Positions 1-5,836 of a DNA stretch of 32,844 nucleotides are shown here, piece by piece. The translations under genes and the position numbers were made by a program. How positions within the stretch are numbered: position 1 is the stretch's first letter; each line of letters opens with the position of its first letter. The notes under the pieces are model-generated. The model saw only the letters and a program-made list of their open reading frames with translations. It made no database searches and was not told the origin of the DNA. This DNA is from JAVVSK01 sp036654235 (GTDB lineage: Bacteria > Bacillota > Clostridia > Christensenellales > CAG-138): assembly GCA_036654235.1 (NCBI GenBank), contig JAVVSK010000019.1, positions 1 through 32,844 of the forward strand. Direction: 5' to 3'.

Positions 1-149
1 TGATTGGTAACAGGAGCTGCGGACGGACCTGCCGTACCCGCGGGCGAGCCCGACGGATTTGTCGACGGATTAGGCTTTGGGTTTGTACCACATGCTACAA
101 CGGAAACGAGCATGGTGAGTACAAGAAGTGCAATAATAAATTTCTTCAT
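1..149 (-). CDS. Lipoprotein, N-terminal part only (runs off the window)
   Basis: Reading leftwards from an ATG at 149, the first 49 codons give a lipoprotein signal peptide: a charged MKK start, a hydrophobic stretch and a lipobox ending VVAC, with Cys20 the likely lipidated residue. A low-complexity linker rich in Pro, Ser, Gly and Thr follows, as is common between the lipid anchor and the folded domain of surface-exposed lipoproteins. A clear AGGAGG lies about 12 bases upstream of the ATG. The rest is outside the window, so the function is unknown. A solute-binding protein of an ABC transporter is a common owner of this architecture, but nothing visible proves it. Confidence 0.8.
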   Translation of the reverse strand, partial: MKKFIIALLVLTMLVSVVACGTNPKPNPSTNPSGSPAGTAGPSAAPVTN

Positions 150-206
150 GTCTCAGTTTTCCTCCTAAATAATGTTGGATGCGGATAAACCGCTCCGATT
201 ACTATG

Positions 207-235
207 ATTCTATCAAATACTTTCATCGGTGTCAA
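207..235 (-). promoter_or_regulatory. Sigma-A type promoter for the lipoprotein gene
   Basis: On the minus strand a perfect -35 TTGACA (230-235) is separated by 17 bases from -10 TAGAAT (207-212). It lies 58 bases upstream of the lipoprotein start. A small GCGG/CCGC hairpin (181-193) sits in the predicted leader. Confidence 0.7.
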
Positions 236-612
236 GAGACGCATACATTTCGCTTACTCTTTTTCGCTCCTTTTTGTTAATAATTATGCCACAAAATTTG
301 TCTAAATTGATTTTTCCTTTCCTTCTGACACCATTTATATTCATTTATGCCAAAATAAGAACGTCATTTGTTAAGCAATTAGTAACGCGCTCTTGCTTTG
401 CTCATGCCGTATATTCTTCATTCCCACTAGCTTTAATCTCTTAAAAGATATGACACGAAGCTCTATCAGTTAATTTAAATCAACAAAAAGATTAATTTTT
501 CTTAATAGCATCATTTTTCCGAATATTTATGCTTTTTTTGAATTTAAATGACAGAAAAATACAGTCTAAAAGAAAAAGCAAAGCTGTATAAATAACCTCT
601 CTGCCGAATGTT

Positions 613-961
613 TCACCTATTGAGTGTCTTACCGCAATATATACAATTTTGTTTGTCACCGCATAGAACTAAATCGGGATCAATGCATTTTCGCATTTTT
701 TAAAAAGCATTGATGAGCGCCATGCAGTACATTTTGAGGCGCAAATTATAATAAATAAGATAGCTGTTAAAGATGAGCAGGACGCTATAGTAAGCATGTA
801 AAAATGAAATAACAGAAAATACCGATATCCTCCCGTCTTTCCCATCGCTTGTATTCATTAAAAAACAGCGCGGTCATGATCATTATAATTAAAGTCATGT
901 ATATTGCCGCGCTGTTTTTAATATTCCAAGATGTTTTTTCGTTTTTGTCCTCCTTTTTCAA
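613..961 (-). pseudogene. Possible decayed small membrane-protein gene
   Basis: Minus-strand reading from a TTG at 961 gives a Lys/Glu-rich start, then a hydrophobic segment (AIYMTLIIMIMTALFF) and a stop at 785. A second frame covering 858-700 continues with two further hydrophobic stretches (VFSVISFLHAYYSVLLIF and a segment around LIYYNLRLKMY). After one in-frame TAA the same frame goes on to a short Cys-rich tail containing CIYCG and ends at 613. A single frameshift near 850 plus one nonsense codon would restore one protein of about 115 residues with a membrane domain and a CxxC tail. Chance open frames in AT-rich DNA are the alternative. I do not recognise the family. Confidence 0.35.
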
Positions 962-988
962 GTTGAATCACCCGCCTTTTTAGGAATT

Positions 989-1017
989 TTATCATATATA
1001 AAAAGGTTGATATTCAA
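989..1017 (-). promoter_or_regulatory. Possible promoter for the decayed membrane gene
   Basis: On the minus strand, TTGAAT (1012-1017) is followed after 17 bases by TGATAA (989-994). It lies just upstream of the TTG at 961. The match to consensus is moderate, and the region is AT-rich enough for it to be chance. Confidence 0.3.
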
Positions 1018-1173
1018 TGCGTTTTCTAAGTTTTAACTAAAAAGTCACAAAGAGCGCTTTATTTGCTTTGTGTTTGCGTATATAATGAAGGTGGACGATT
1101 ATATAAGACTCCGATTTTGCTCATATATATGTGCAAACAAGTGGAGCTTTTTCGCCAAGTTAGGAGAAAAAAC

Positions 1174-2064
1174 ATGCCATCAAAAATAAGTATGTTTTTG
1201 CGTGCCCAAATTCGCCTTGCAAAACCATTTTTAAGGAATCTTGATATAGAAGCGGACAGACGTGGTCAGGATCGTTTGGGTGAGTTGGGAACGAAGGCTA
1301 TGGAGGATAAGGTTTCATTTTTACCGGCGTCTTTCCCCCTCTTTGAAGCGGAATGGGCTATTCCTCTCGACCCAAAGCCAGATTCTTGCATACTTTACCT
1401 TCATGGTGGCGGATATACCGCCGGGTCTTTGGTTTATGCGCGTGCTTTCGGGAGCACTCTCGCTGACGCTATGGAACGGAAAACGCTTTGCATAGGCTAT
1501 AGGTTGGCACCCGAAAACCCCTTCCCCGCCGCGCTCGACGATGCTTTAACCGCTTATAAATATATCCTCGAAACCTATTCTCCTGATAAAATTTCCCTCG
1601 TCGGCGAATCGGCCGGTGGCGGACTTTGCTTCTGTCTTGCCCTTCATATAAAAAAACAGGGCTTGCCTCTTCCCGCCTGCATCGTTGCGCTATCTCCCTG
1701 GACTGATTTAACCCTTAGTGGTGAATCATATAAGCGAAACGCTGACGACGACCCGTCTCTATTTGAGGATACTCTTCGCGAATATGCAGGACTATACGCG
1801 GGGACGGATTTAAAAAACCCTCTGGTTTCCCCTTTATTCGGAGATCTTTTCAATATGCCGCGTTCACTTATATACGTCGGTACTCATGAAATTTTAGAGG
1901 ATGATTCGCGCGAAATGGCAAAAAATCTTAACTCTTACGGCGCGGATTGTGAGCTTCACGTTGTAGACGGAATGTGGCATGTATTTGTCCTTTTCGGAAT
2001 TCCCGAAGCTAAAGAGGCGTTGAGCCGAATACGTGGGTTCATAGACGAAATTGCGCAATGCTAA
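1174..2064 (+). CDS. Alpha/beta hydrolase, HSL-type esterase/lipase
   Basis: A 296-residue serine hydrolase of the alpha/beta-hydrolase-3 (hormone-sensitive lipase) family, probably hydrolysing short acyl esters in the cytoplasm; no signal peptide is seen. The oxyanion-hole motif HGGG is at residues 77-80, the nucleophile elbow GESAGG at 144-149 (Ser146) and the catalytic His at 269 in DGMWH. The acid residue lies in HEILEDD (238-244), where the usual Asp position seems to be Glu239. The frame is open upstream to 1063, but ATG 1174 is chosen because AGGAG lies just before it and the fold starts there. It is first in a run of same-strand genes with a 28-base gap to the acyltransferase, suggesting a shared acyl-ester pathway. 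The substrate is not determined. Confidence 0.85.
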   Translation: MPSKISMFLRAQIRLAKPFLRNLDIEADRRGQDRLGELGTKAMEDKVSFLPASFPLFEAEWAIPLDPKPDSCILYLHGGGYTAGSLVYARAFGSTLADAMERKTLCIGYRLAPENPFPAALDDALTAYKYILETYSPDKISLVGESAGGGLCFCLALHIKKQGLPLPACIVALSPWTDLTLSGESYKRNADDDPSLFEDTLREYAGLYAGTDLKNPLVSPLFGDLFNMPRSLIYVGTHEILEDDSREMAKNLNSYGADCELHVVDGMWHVFVLFGIPEAKEALSRIRGFIDEIAQC

Positions 2065-2092
2065 AAAATAAAATTAGGACAGTTTATTATAA

Positions 2093-3367
2093 ATGGAACA
2101 ATACGCCTGGCTAAAACTTGATAATGCGGCTAAAATTTATCCACCTGCAAGCACATCAAAATGGATGGCGTTATTTCGCGTATCTGCCGAGCTTACCGAA
2201 CCTATCGATCCTAAAATACTTAAACTTGCTCTCGCTTCGACTCTGGATAGGTTTCCCAGCTTTGCTATGCGTCTCCGGGGTGGGATGTTTTGGTACTATC
2301 TTGAACATATAGATGCGCTCCCGGATATTGAGTCCGACGTTAAAAACCCCTGCATTCGTATGAATTTTAAAAAAAATAAGGGTTTTATGTTTCGCGTTCG
2401 GTATCATAATAACCGTATCGCCGTAGAAATATACCATGTTCTAACCGATGGAACCGGGGGGCTTTGTTTTTTAAAAACTCTCGTCGCCGAATACCTTAGA
2501 TTTAAATATGGAGCTGATATACCGCGCAACGCTTCTATTTTAGACTGCGAACAATTACCGAAGCGCGAGGAATTTGAGGACAGCTTTCTTCGCTTTGCCG
2601 GTGAAGAAAAAACAAGTTTTAAAGAAGCTCAATCATACCTTATTAAGGGTGTGCGCGACGATAGACACTATATGAATATAATAACGGGTATCGCCCCTTC
2701 GGAGATAGTGCAAAGCAAGGCAAAAGAATATGGCGCTAGTGTAACCGTGTTTTTAACGGCTGTGCTTATAGAGAGTATATGCGAATTTCAAAAGAAAGAA
2801 CTAAGAAAAACGCAGCGGCGTATGCCCGTTAAAATATGCATTCCTATAAACCTAAGGCGTTTTTTTCCCTCGGTTACGCTCCGAAATTTTGCCTCTTATG
2901 CAAACCCCGGGATAGAGCCTCGACTTGGCGATTATGAGTTTAAGGAAATAGTTGATTCAATAAATCATCAGTTGGCTCTCGAGATAAATAAAAAGCGTCT
3001 CAATGCAAAATTTACATCGAATGTACTTATCGAGAAAAATAAGCTTATGCGCTTAGCGCCTCTCTTTATCAAGAAATATGCTATGCGGGTCGGCTTCATG
3101 GTCAACGGAGATAAATTTACCTCCTCAATTATCTCGAACCTCGGTCTTGTTACTCTGCCTCCCGAAATGAGCCGTTACGTTAACCGGATCGATTTTATGC
3201 TAGGTTCGCTCTCTGTAAACCCCGTCACATGCGCCTGTCTTTCCTATAACGGAAGCATGATGATAAGTTTTACGCGCACAATAATTGATCCTAAGGTTGA
3301 ACGTGGTTTTTTTACGCGCCTTGTTAAAATGGGTATACCGGTTAAAGTTGAAAGTAATCAGAGGTAG
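2093..3367 (+). CDS. Condensation-fold acyltransferase (alcohol acetyltransferase-like)
   Basis: A 424-residue protein with the architecture of the CoA-dependent acyltransferase / condensation superfamily. The HxxxDG active-site motif is at residues 115-120 (HVLTDG), where the His would act as general base for acyl transfer to a hydroxyl or amine. In databases such proteins from Clostridia are often labelled alcohol acetyltransferase; the real acceptor is unknown. No signal peptide or membrane segment is evident. The ribosome binding site (TTAGGA) is weak. The stop lies 4 bases before the next ATG, so translation with the zinc-ribbon membrane protein is probably coupled. With an esterase upstream and an SDR downstream, the cluster looks like acyl-ester or lipid modification. 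Confidence 0.7.
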   Translation: MEQYAWLKLDNAAKIYPPASTSKWMALFRVSAELTEPIDPKILKLALASTLDRFPSFAMRLRGGMFWYYLEHIDALPDIESDVKNPCIRMNFKKNKGFMFRVRYHNNRIAVEIYHVLTDGTGGLCFLKTLVAEYLRFKYGADIPRNASILDCEQLPKREEFEDSFLRFAGEEKTSFKEAQSYLIKGVRDDRHYMNIITGIAPSEIVQSKAKEYGASVTVFLTAVLIESICEFQKKELRKTQRRMPVKICIPINLRRFFPSVTLRNFASYANPGIEPRLGDYEFKEIVDSINHQLALEINKKRLNAKFTSNVLIEKNKLMRLAPLFIKKYAMRVGFMVNGDKFTSSIISNLGLVTLPPEMSRYVNRIDFMLGSLSVNPVTCACLSYNGSMMISFTRTIIDPKVERGFFTRLVKMGIPVKVESNQR

Positions 3368-3371
3368 CTAT

Positions 3372-4085
3372 ATGTCTTATTGTGTAAATTGCGGTGTCGA
3401 GCTTGCACCGTCCGAAAAAAAATGTCCGCTGTGCGGCGTGGTTCTAACGAACCCTTTATCCCCCTGGTGTGAACCCGAAAAGCCGCCGTATCCGGAAACG
3501 ATAGAGCTTAAACATCAAAATATCGACAGCAGATACGGAGCGACCCTCGGAACTATGCTCCTCTCTATCCCTTCGGTCCTTACCCTCCTCGGCAATCTTA
3601 TAATCAACAATGAGATTACCTGGTCTCTCTACGTTATAGGTGCCTGCGCCTGCCTTTTTGTATACATACTTTTGCCGTCCCTTTTGAAAAAACGCGCAAA
3701 TATTTATATACTCCTAGGTTTTGATGTGTCTATAACGTTACTATACCTTATGCTTATCGAATACCTTTCGGGCACTTTTGAAACTTGGGTTTTATCTCTC
3801 GGCGCACCGATTACCCTAATAATTGGGCTGTTCGCTGTTGTCGCTACATTCGTTATACGAAGAAAGCGTATACATGGGCTATATAAGCCGGCTATAATAC
3901 TGCCGTTATTTTCGGTTTCGGTTGTCGCTATTGAGATTACTATAAATTATTTCCTTACCGATTCTTTTGTATTGAGATGGTCGCTTTATGTTCTCTCTGT
4001 TTTTTGCGTTATAGGAATTTTACTCTCTATAATCGAAAAAAATCAGAATTTAAAGGACGAAATAAAGCGCCGATTATTTGTATGA
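3372..4085 (+). CDS. Zinc-ribbon membrane protein, DUF6320-like
   Basis: A 237-residue protein beginning with a zinc ribbon (CVNCG at residues 4-8, CPLCG at 18-22), followed by a Pro-rich linker and about six hydrophobic segments from residue 55 to near the end, with a basic C-terminus. Four Cys in two CxxC knuckles would bind one zinc on the cytoplasmic side. The layout fits DUF6320 proteins found beside the acetyltransferase-like gene in Clostridia; the family name is from memory. The frame is open upstream to 3285 inside the previous gene, but ATG 3372 is preferred: the ribosome binding site AGAGG overlaps the upstream stop and the zinc ribbon starts at once. The molecular function is unknown. 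Confidence 0.7.
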   Translation: MSYCVNCGVELAPSEKKCPLCGVVLTNPLSPWCEPEKPPYPETIELKHQNIDSRYGATLGTMLLSIPSVLTLLGNLIINNEITWSLYVIGACACLFVYILLPSLLKKRANIYILLGFDVSITLLYLMLIEYLSGTFETWVLSLGAPITLIIGLFAVVATFVIRRKRIHGLYKPAIILPLFSVSVVAIEITINYFLTDSFVLRWSLYVLSVFCVIGILLSIIEKNQNLKDEIKRRLFV

Positions 4086-4096
4086 GGTTTTAAATT

Positions 4097-4192
4097 ATGA
4101 AAAGAACTATGGTTCGTGTTATTTCGCTGGTTTTAGCTCTTATATTTACTCTCGGAATAGCGTATGCAATAATCGCAATGATAGCGATGTAA
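4097..4192 (+). CDS. 31-residue single-pass membrane peptide
   Basis: A short frame of 31 residues, too short for usual gene callers. It has a basic N-terminus (MKRTMVR) and then one continuous hydrophobic segment to the end (from VISLVLAL to IIAMIAM). A TGAGG ribosome binding site overlaps the stop of the zinc-ribbon gene, 9 bases before the ATG, so it looks translationally coupled as the next member of the operon. It could be a small accessory subunit of the membrane protein upstream. I do not recognise a family. The coupling and clean topology argue for a real gene; the small size keeps confidence moderate. Confidence 0.55.
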   Translation: MKRTMVRVISLVLALIFTLGIAYAIIAMIAM

Positions 4193-4225
4193 ATTTAATT
4201 TCCTGAGAAAGGTAAAATTCTAAAG

Positions 4226-4564
4226 ATGAACGGTATTATCTTAAAAGCCGCTGAATTTTTAAAGTTTAACTTTAATTCATTTGAGTATTTTAAATTTCGT
4301 GAATTAGGGAAAAACTATAGACGAGAGAACTTTGAGCGTAAAAGTAAAGTTCCCTCGCTTAACCTAAATCGTTCCGGCGGTATTGATCGCTTTAACATTC
4401 CGGAAGTATTGACGGGTTCTAAACGGATTGGCTTTTATCCCGTTTTGGATTCCGCTGGGTTTTATTGTACCGTATTCGGTATATATAAACTTGGAAACTA
4501 TATAAACAAAAAATTCGTGACGCAAACGGCAACAAGACCTAAAATTAAAAAAATCACGTTTTAG
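4226..4564 (+). CDS. Doubtful hypothetical protein, 112 residues
   Basis: An open frame of 112 residues, rich in Lys, Phe, Asn and Arg, with no recognisable motif, signal peptide or membrane segment. The only candidate ribosome binding site (AAAGG) is about 14 bases from the ATG, which is far. Two inverted repeats fall inside the frame: a 17-base palindrome at 4259-4275 and a longer one at 4322-4357. That fits non-coding or structured RNA at least as well as a protein. It lies between the membrane peptide and the SDR gene of the same operon. I list it because it is the only sizeable frame in this 480-base gap. Confidence 0.25.
   Translation: MNGIILKAAEFLKFNFNSFEYFKFRELGKNYRRENFERKSKVPSLNLNRSGGIDRFNIPEVLTGSKRIGFYPVLDSAGFYCTVFGIYKLGNYINKKFVTQTATRPKIKKITF
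4322..4357 (+). repeat. Inverted repeat, 12-base arms, in the operon spacer
   Basis: CGAGAGAACTTT (4322-4333) pairs with AAAGTTCCCTCG (4346-4357) across a 12-base loop, with one mismatch. No U-run follows, so it is not a normal terminator. As RNA it could stabilise or process the operon transcript upstream of the SDR gene. Confidence 0.5.
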
Positions 4565-4672
4565 CTTAACTTTTTCGGGCAACTTAATCTTCGTCTGAAC
4601 TGAGTCATTTGATTTTTAAACGTGATAAGCTCTATCCCGCTGCGCCGCATTCAAAATAAGGAGAATAAAATT

Positions 4673-5728
4673 ATGAATGAATTATATCTCGTAACCGGTG
4701 CTTTTGGATATCTCGGAAGCGTAATAGTCGATTATCTGTCGAAAAGCGGTAAAAGAGTTCGCGCTCTCGGTCTTAAAAATGACGCGCTTTCTGCCTTTGT
4801 CCCCGACAATGTTGAGATTTTTTATGGGAACGTCTGCGATAAGGAAAGTCTCGTTCCGTTTTTTGAAAATGCCGGTTCAAATCGACTTATCGTTATCCAT
4901 GCTGCCGGTATAGTCAGCATAGCCTCGAAATTCAACAGTGCTGTTTTCGATGTAAATGTAAACGGAACTAAGAATGTCGCCGACTTATGCTTAAAATATG
5001 GGGCGCGAATGGTACATATCAGCTCTGTCCATGCGATACCTGAGGAAAAAATCGGAAAAGTCATATCCGAAACTTTAGATTTTGATCCGAACGCTGTCGT
5101 CGGTCTATATGCACAAACAAAAGCGGCCGCAACAGCGTATGTTTTAAAACTCGTAAGCTGTGGGCTTGACGCGTCTATCGTTCATCCGTCCGGAATCGTT
5201 GGTCCCTTTGACCATGGTCAAACGCATATAACTCAGCTCATTATCGACTACTATACAGGACATCTTACCGCCTGCGTCGAAGGGGGATATGATTTTGTCG
5301 ATGTTCGCGATGTTGCGCGCGGGGTTATAGCCTGCGTTGAAAAGGGGAAATGCGGCGAATGTTATATTCTCTCTAACAAATATTTTGCTATATCGGAAAT
5401 TTTAAACATGCTCCACGATATAACCGGAAAAAGGCTCATTAAAACGATACTGCCATCATGGTTCGCGCGCTTAACCGCGCCTCTCGCCGAGTTTTATTAT
5501 AGGCTTTTAAAGCAGCCGCCGCTCTATACCGCGTATTCTCTTTATACCGTTATGAGCAACAGCTTATTTTCCAACGAAAAAGCGCGCACGGAACTAGGCT
5601 ATACGACACATGATATGTACGATACGTTGACGGACAGCGTTCAATGGTTAAAATCCCAGGGACGATTCGAAAAGCACACTAAAAAAGCTGTTTCCGCTAA
5701 AAAAAGGCTTAATAAAGTTAAAAACTGA
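4673..5728 (+). CDS. NAD(P)-dependent epimerase/dehydratase (extended SDR)
   Basis: A 351-residue extended short-chain dehydrogenase/reductase. The nucleotide-binding motif GAFGYLG is at residues 9-15. The catalytic pair is Tyr146 and Lys150 (YAQTK), preceded by Ser118/Ser119 (HISSVH). The N-terminal Rossmann domain is followed by a substrate domain and a basic tail. Such enzymes act on nucleotide sugars, dihydroflavonol-like ketones or sterol-like substrates; which one here is not visible. The frame extends upstream to 4622, but ATG 4673 has a strong AAGGAG 8 bases before it and starts directly at the first beta strand. It is the last gene before a strong terminator and probably shares the operon of the hydrolase and acyltransferase. 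Confidence 0.85.
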   Translation: MNELYLVTGAFGYLGSVIVDYLSKSGKRVRALGLKNDALSAFVPDNVEIFYGNVCDKESLVPFFENAGSNRLIVIHAAGIVSIASKFNSAVFDVNVNGTKNVADLCLKYGARMVHISSVHAIPEEKIGKVISETLDFDPNAVVGLYAQTKAAATAYVLKLVSCGLDASIVHPSGIVGPFDHGQTHITQLIIDYYTGHLTACVEGGYDFVDVRDVARGVIACVEKGKCGECYILSNKYFAISEILNMLHDITGKRLIKTILPSWFARLTAPLAEFYYRLLKQPPLYTAYSLYTVMSNSLFSNEKARTELGYTTHDMYDTLTDSVQWLKSQGRFEKHTKKAVSAKKRLNKVKN

Positions 5729-5754
5729 TTAAAAAAAAATTTATTATCTTAATT

Positions 5755-5792
5755 AAAAAAACGGACGGAATCAAAATTCCGTCCGTTTTTAT
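5755..5792 (+). terminator. Bidirectional rho-independent terminator
   Basis: ACGGACGGAAT (5761-5771) pairs with ATTCCGTCCGT (5776-5786) around a 4-base loop, flanked by an A-run on the left and a T-run on the right. It sits between the convergent SDR and dockerin genes and can serve both. Confidence 0.93.
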
Positions 5793-5836
5793 ATTCAATT
5801 ATTAAGCCTTAAAAGACGGAGTTTTAATCCGGGATA

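Larger units (their letters stand above)
150..1173. other. Long intergenic region without an intact gene
   Basis: About 1 kb of AT-rich sequence between the divergent lipoprotein and hydrolase genes. The only long plus-strand frame (229-444) has no ribosome binding site and overlaps the lipoprotein promoter, so I do not call it. An inverted repeat pairs 861-873 with 907-919 (13 bases each, 33-base spacer). The minus strand of 613-961 looks like a decayed membrane-protein gene, listed separately. A TATAAT at 1081-1086 is a possible -10 for the hydrolase operon, but no good -35 is seen. Confidence 0.6.

Noticed and set aside
229..444. 71-codon plus-strand frame in the first intergenic region
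   Set aside because: No ribosome binding site, no recognisable motif, and it overlaps the strong minus-strand promoter of the lipoprotein gene.
861..919. Inverted repeat AAAAACAGCGCGG / CCGCGCTGTTTTT as a terminator
   Set aside because: The 33-base loop is too long and it lies inside the possible decayed gene; no intact gene ends there.
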